From positions 1 to 10,525 of the forward strand of contig QKBP01000067.1 of the NCBI GenBank assembly GCA_003246035.1: DNA of 10,525 nucleotides, in the 5' to 3' direction. This DNA comes from Desulfuromonadaceae bacterium. GTDB taxonomy: Bacteria; Desulfobacterota; Desulfuromonadia; Desulfuromonadales; SZUA-401. The position numbers were made by a program, and so were the translations under genes. The number at the start of each line of letters is the position of its first letter. Positions within the stretch are counted from its first letter, which is position 1. This document shows positions 7,796 through 10,525 of this stretch, one piece after another. Below the pieces are notes generated by a model. That model had not been told where the DNA came from. It ran no database searches and worked only from the letters and a program-made list of their open reading frames with translations.

Positions 7796-8325
7796 AGCAT
7801 TTCTGGCGCGGCATGATCGGCACCCTCAAGCCCTTCGCGGTGACCTTCAAGTACATGTTCACCAAACCGGTGACCATCCAGTACCCGGAGCAGAAGCGTA
7901 TCCCTGCCGAGCGTTACCGCGCGCGCATGGTGCTGACCCGCGACCCGGACGGCGAGGAGCGCTGCGTCGCCTGCCACCTGTGCAGTGCCGCCTGCCCGGT
8001 CGACTGCATCTCGATGCAGGCCGCCGAGCGCGAAGACGGGCGCCGCTACGCGGCCTGGTTCCGGATCAACTTCGCGCGCTGCATCTTCTGCGGGCTGTGC
8101 GCCGAGGCCTGCCCGACCCTGGCGATCCAGATGTCCCCCGAGTACGAGATCTGCAACCGCAACCCCTTGAGCCTGGTCTACGAGAAGGAGGACCTGCTGA
8201 TCGCCGACGGCGGCAAGGACAACCGCTACAACTTCTACCGCCACGCCGGGATCGGCGTGGTCAACCCGCGCGGCGGCAACGACGATGAAACGCCGCCGGA
8301 AGACCCGCGCAGCCTGCTGCCGTGA
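7792..8325 (+). CDS. nuoI: NADH-quinone oxidoreductase subunit I (8Fe ferredoxin-type, clusters N6a and N6b)
   Basis: This 177-residue subunit links NuoG to NuoBCD through two [4Fe-4S] clusters. The first ferredoxin motif is Cys58, Cys61, Cys64 and Cys68 (CVACHLCSAACPVDC). The second is Cys97, Cys100, Cys103 and Cys107 (CIFCGLCAEACPT). An amphipathic N-terminal stretch (MKHFWRGMIGTLKPF) would lie against the membrane. RYRARMVLTRDPDGEERC precedes the first motif, as in E. coli NuoI, and the C-terminus again ends in SLLP as in E. coli (180 residues). Between the two halves, DLLIADGGKDNRYNFYR matches the family. The ATG at 7792 overlaps the nuoH stop (ATGA), and a 16-base gap follows before nuoJ. 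Longer in-frame upstream openings are inside nuoH and not credible. Confidence 0.97.
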   Translation: MKHFWRGMIGTLKPFAVTFKYMFTKPVTIQYPEQKRIPAERYRARMVLTRDPDGEERCVACHLCSAACPVDCISMQAAEREDGRRYAAWFRINFARCIFCGLCAEACPTLAIQMSPEYEICNRNPLSLVYEKEDLLIADGGKDNRYNFYRHAGIGVVNPRGGNDDETPPEDPRSLLP

Positions 8326-8341
8326 CGGTGACGAGACGCCT

Positions 8342-8854
8342 ATGATAGCCACGGTTCTGTTCTATATCCTCGCGGCGGCCGCCCTGCTGGCGATCCTGAT
8401 GTGCATCACCCGGGGCAACCCGGTGCACGCGGTGATCTACCTGGTCAACGGGCTGTTCGACATCGCGCTGATCTTCTACCTGCTCGGGGCGCCGCTGGTG
8501 GCAGCCTGGGAGCTGATCATCTACGCCGGGGCGATCATGGTGCTGTTTTTGTTCATCATCATGATGCTCGAGCTGGCGCCGACCACCGAGACCGAGGGAC
8601 CGGGGTGGCAGCGCTGGGTGCCGGTGCTGCTCCTCTCTCTGGTGGTGCTCGGCTGCACCCTGGTGATCATCTACACCGATCCGGCCGGCAGCGTCGGGAG
8701 CTACCACGCGTCGCCGCGCGAGTTCGGCCTGGTGCTGTTCCGCGACTACGGCCTGGCGGTCGAGGTGGTCTCCTTCCAGCTGCTGTTCGCCGCGGTCGGG
8801 GCCTTCTACGTCGGCAAGAGCGACTGGAAGCGCCGGGTCAGGAGGGCCGAATGA
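8342..8854 (+). CDS. nuoJ: NADH-quinone oxidoreductase subunit J (membrane arm)
   Basis: This 170-residue membrane subunit sits between NuoA/H and NuoK. Five hydrophobic segments can be seen, at roughly 3-22, 28-49, 53-78, 92-111 and 135-157. The family signature ELIIYAGAIMVLF (57-69) forms the third helix, whose pi-bulge region around Tyr61 is known to change shape during turnover in other complex I structures. NPVHAVIYL (26-34) is also typical. An upstream in-frame ATG at 8285 would add 19 residues rich in Arg and Cys (RRRKTRAACC) that overlap nuoI and match nothing in the family. The ATG at 8342 places the first helix as in E. coli (184 residues). The Shine-Dalgarno sequence is weak. The C-terminal tail is shorter than in E. 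coli. The stop overlaps nuoK in ATGA. Confidence 0.96.
   Translation: MIATVLFYILAAAALLAILMCITRGNPVHAVIYLVNGLFDIALIFYLLGAPLVAAWELIIYAGAIMVLFLFIIMMLELAPTTETEGPGWQRWVPVLLLSLVVLGCTLVIIYTDPAGSVGSYHASPREFGLVLFRDYGLAVEVVSFQLLFAAVGAFYVGKSDWKRRVRRAE
8840..8846 (+). promoter_or_regulatory. Ribosome binding site of nuoK
   Basis: AGGAGGG within the nuoJ tail ends 4 bases before the ATG at 8851 and fixes the nuoK start at the ATGA overlap. Confidence 0.75.
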
Positions 8855-9156
8855 TCGTCCCGCTCTCCCACCTGCTGACCTTTGCCTCCCTGCTGTTCGT
8901 GATGGGGATCGGCTGCGTGCTGGTGCGCCGCAACCTGATCATGATCCTGATCGGCGTCGAGATCATGATCAACGCCGCCGGGGTGGTGATGGTCGCCGGC
9001 TCGGCGGTCTGGCACCAGGTCGACGGCCAGGTGTTCGTGCTGTTTCTGATGGCCATGACCTCTGCCGAGGTGGCGATCTCCCTGGCGATGGTGGTCTACC
9101 TCCACCGCCGGCGCCGGAGCGTCGAGGCGGACGCCTTCAGCGACTTGAAAGGGTAG
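8851..9156 (+). CDS. nuoK: NADH-quinone oxidoreductase subunit K (small antiporter-like membrane subunit)
   Basis: This 101-residue subunit has three transmembrane helices and is related to MrpC; it contributes to the proton route in the membrane arm. The two essential buried glutamates are present: Glu37 in MILIGVEIMIN and Glu73 in TSAEVAIS. They match E. coli Glu36 and Glu72 with a one-residue offset. The Arg26-Arg27 pair before RNLIMILIG also matches E. coli. Helices run about 5-24, 29-53 and 62-84, followed by a basic HRRRR stretch and a short tail (SDLKG). Length is essentially that of E. coli NuoK (100). Earlier in-frame openings are inside nuoJ. The gene overlaps nuoJ by 4 bases and is followed by 4 bases before nuoL. 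Confidence 0.97.
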   Translation: MIVPLSHLLTFASLLFVMGIGCVLVRRNLIMILIGVEIMINAAGVVMVAGSAVWHQVDGQVFVLFLMAMTSAEVAISLAMVVYLHRRRRSVEADAFSDLKG

Positions 9157-9160
9157 CCCG

Positions 9161-10525
9161 ATGTCGCCCAAGCTCCTGTTCCTGATCCCGATTTTCCCCC
9201 TGGCCTGCGCGCTGGTCAACATGGTGGCCGGCCGCCTGCTGCCGCGCCGCGTGGTCGGCGGCCTGGCGGTGTCCGGGGTGGCGGTGGCGAGCATCCTGGC
9301 GCTGCTGCTCTGGCCGCTCGCCTCCGGCGAGGGGACCCGCGTGACCCTCTATACCTGGCTGGCCAGCGGCGACCTGAACATCCCCGTCGCGCTGCTCTAC
9401 GATGCGCTCGCCGCGCCGATGACCCTGATGGTCACCGCCGTGGCGACCCTGATCCATCTCTACGCCGTCGGCTACATGGCCGAGGAGCAGGACTCGGCAC
9501 GCTTCTTCGCGCTGCTCAACCTGTTCGTCTTCGCCATGCTGCTGATCGTGCTCGCCGACAACCTGCTGCTGCTGTTCCTCGGCTGGGAGGGGGTCGGTTT
9601 CTGCTCCTACGCCCTGATCGGCTTCTGGTACCAGAAGGAGAAGAACGCCCTCGCCGGGCGCAAGGCCTTCCTGGTGACCCGCGCCGGTGACATCTTCCTG
9701 CTCATCGCGCTGATGTGGTGCTTCGCCCTCACCGGCAGCCTGTCGCTGGGCGAGGTCAACGCCGCGGCGGCGGGCTGGGCTCCGGCCACCGTCACCGCCC
9801 TGGGGCTGCTGGTGCTGCTCGGGGCCTGCGGAAAGTCGGCCCAGCTGCCGCTGATGACCTGGCTGGCCGATGCCATGGCCGGGCCGACCCCGGTCTCGGC
9901 GCTGATCCATGCCGCCACCATGGTGACCGCGGGGGTATACCTGCTGTGCCGGCTCTTCCCCCTGGTCTCGCTCTCGCCCGTGGCGCTGGCCGCGATCGCC
10001 GCGGTCGGGGCGCTGACCGCCCTGTACGCCGCGAGCTGCGCCCTGGCCCAGCGCGAGATCAAGCGGGTGCTCGCCTACTCGACCATGAGCCAGGTCGGCT
10101 ACATGTTCCTGGCGGTGGGGGCCGGCAGCGTCGCGACCGCCCAGTTCCACCTGCTGGTCCACGCCTTCTTCAAGGCGCTGCTGTTCATGACCGCCGGCTG
10201 CATCATCCACCTCGCCGGGGAGGAAAACGACATCTTCCGCATGGGCGGGGTCTGGAAGAAGGCGCGCCTGGTTTCGCTGCTGTTCCTGGTCGGCGGGCTG
10301 TGCCTGGCGGGTGCCCCGCTCAGCGGCGGGTTCTTCTCCAAGGACGCGGTGCTGGTGACGGTCTTCGCCCACCCCGAGCCGTTCTACCGTCTGCTCTGGG
10401 CGATCGGGGCGCTGACCGCGCTTTTGACCTCGCTCTACACCTTCCGCATGCTCTACCTGGTGCTGGGCGGAGAGGCACGCAACGAGGCCCATCCGCACCT
10501 CCCCGGCCGCCTGATGGTCTGGCCG
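9161..10525 (+). CDS. nuoL: NADH-quinone oxidoreductase subunit L, N-terminal part (3' end outside window)
   Basis: This is the distal antiporter-like proton-pumping subunit, related to MrpA. The frame starts at ATG 9161, four bases after the nuoK stop with a weak AAAGGG upstream, and stays open to the window edge for 455 codons. The family has about 610-650 residues, so the last helices and the long lateral helix are missing. Key charged residues of the pump are visible: Glu143 in LGWEGVGFCSY, Lys225 in GKSAQLPL, His250 in ALIHAATMVTAGVY, His334 and Lys338 in HAFFKALLF, and Lys394 in GGFFSKDAVL. They align with E. coli Glu144, Lys229, His254, His338, Lys342 and Lys399. The signature KRVLAYSTMSQVGYMFLA (301-318) is intact. 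A cysteine (Cys223) precedes the GKSAQ motif where E. coli has valine. Nothing suggests a broken gene; truncation is due only to the window end. nuoM and nuoN are expected downstream. Confidence 0.96.
   Translation, partial: MSPKLLFLIPIFPLACALVNMVAGRLLPRRVVGGLAVSGVAVASILALLLWPLASGEGTRVTLYTWLASGDLNIPVALLYDALAAPMTLMVTAVATLIHLYAVGYMAEEQDSARFFALLNLFVFAMLLIVLADNLLLLFLGWEGVGFCSYALIGFWYQKEKNALAGRKAFLVTRAGDIFLLIALMWCFALTGSLSLGEVNAAAAGWAPATVTALGLLVLLGACGKSAQLPLMTWLADAMAGPTPVSALIHAATMVTAGVYLLCRLFPLVSLSPVALAAIAAVGALTALYAASCALAQREIKRVLAYSTMSQVGYMFLAVGAGSVATAQFHLLVHAFFKALLFMTAGCIIHLAGEENDIFRMGGVWKKARLVSLLFLVGGLCLAGAPLSGGFFSKDAVLVTVFAHPEPFYRLLWAIGALTALLTSLYTFRMLYLVLGGEARNEAHPHLPGRLMVWP

Noticed and set aside
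8285..8341. Longer NuoJ start adding 19 residues
   Set aside because: The extension is Arg- and Cys-rich, overlaps nuoI, and precedes the position where the first helix begins in E. coli NuoJ.
8326..8341. Possible regulatory gap between nuoI and nuoJ
   Set aside because: It is only 16 bases, with no hairpin, T-run or promoter-like sequence visible.
9137..10498. 453-codon open frame on the minus strand opposite nuoL
   Set aside because: It is a highly polar, Gln/His/Glu/Arg-rich shadow of a membrane protein gene. The sense strand encodes well-conserved NuoL.
2..10525. A novel system hidden in the window
   Set aside because: Every part of the window is accounted for by complex I genes with family motifs. 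I found no accessory gene, repeat array, RNA structure or mobile element.

Overview
This window is a single, tightly packed stretch of a nuo operon. It encodes respiratory complex I (proton-pumping NADH:quinone oxidoreductase), and everything lies on the plus strand. The order is nuoA (3' part only), a fused nuoBCD, nuoE, nuoF, nuoG, nuoH, nuoI, nuoJ, nuoK and nuoL (5' part only). The canonical nuoM and nuoN would be expected just past the right edge. Genes overlap or are separated by 16 bases or fewer, so I see no room for a promoter or terminator inside the window. No stretch of 300 bases lacks a gene. I found no tRNA, rRNA, mobile element, CRISPR array or phage gene.

Organism: the DNA is strongly GC-rich, with C or G in almost every third codon position. 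The subunits are of the E. coli type: C and D are fused, NuoG carries the extra N7 cluster motif, and NuoA has the ARLR motif before its conserved loop. On top of this, B is fused to C and D. From memory, fused NuoBCD chains are annotated in Geobacter and Pelobacter relatives, so a high-GC member of the Desulfuromonadia is my best guess. This is an inference from gene architecture, not a phylogeny.

Layout and function: NuoE, NuoF and the N-terminal part of NuoG form the NADH-oxidising module (FMN, N1a, N3, N1b, N4, N5, N7). NuoBCD and NuoI form the connecting and quinone-reducing module (N6a, N6b, N2 and the quinone pocket with NuoH). NuoA, H, J, K and L belong to the membrane arm that pumps protons. 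All expected iron-sulfur ligands for nine clusters can be seen in the translations, as can the key charged residues of NuoK and NuoL. The complex therefore looks intact and NADH-linked.

Novelty: I do not see a new biological system here. The points most worth checking are the three-way NuoBCD fusion, a ribosome-binding-site-like sequence with in-frame GTG codons inside the B/C linker, a shortened NuoG C-terminal domain, and a cysteine substitution in the NuoF nucleotide-site motif. The long minus-strand open frames are composition artefacts of GC-rich coding DNA.
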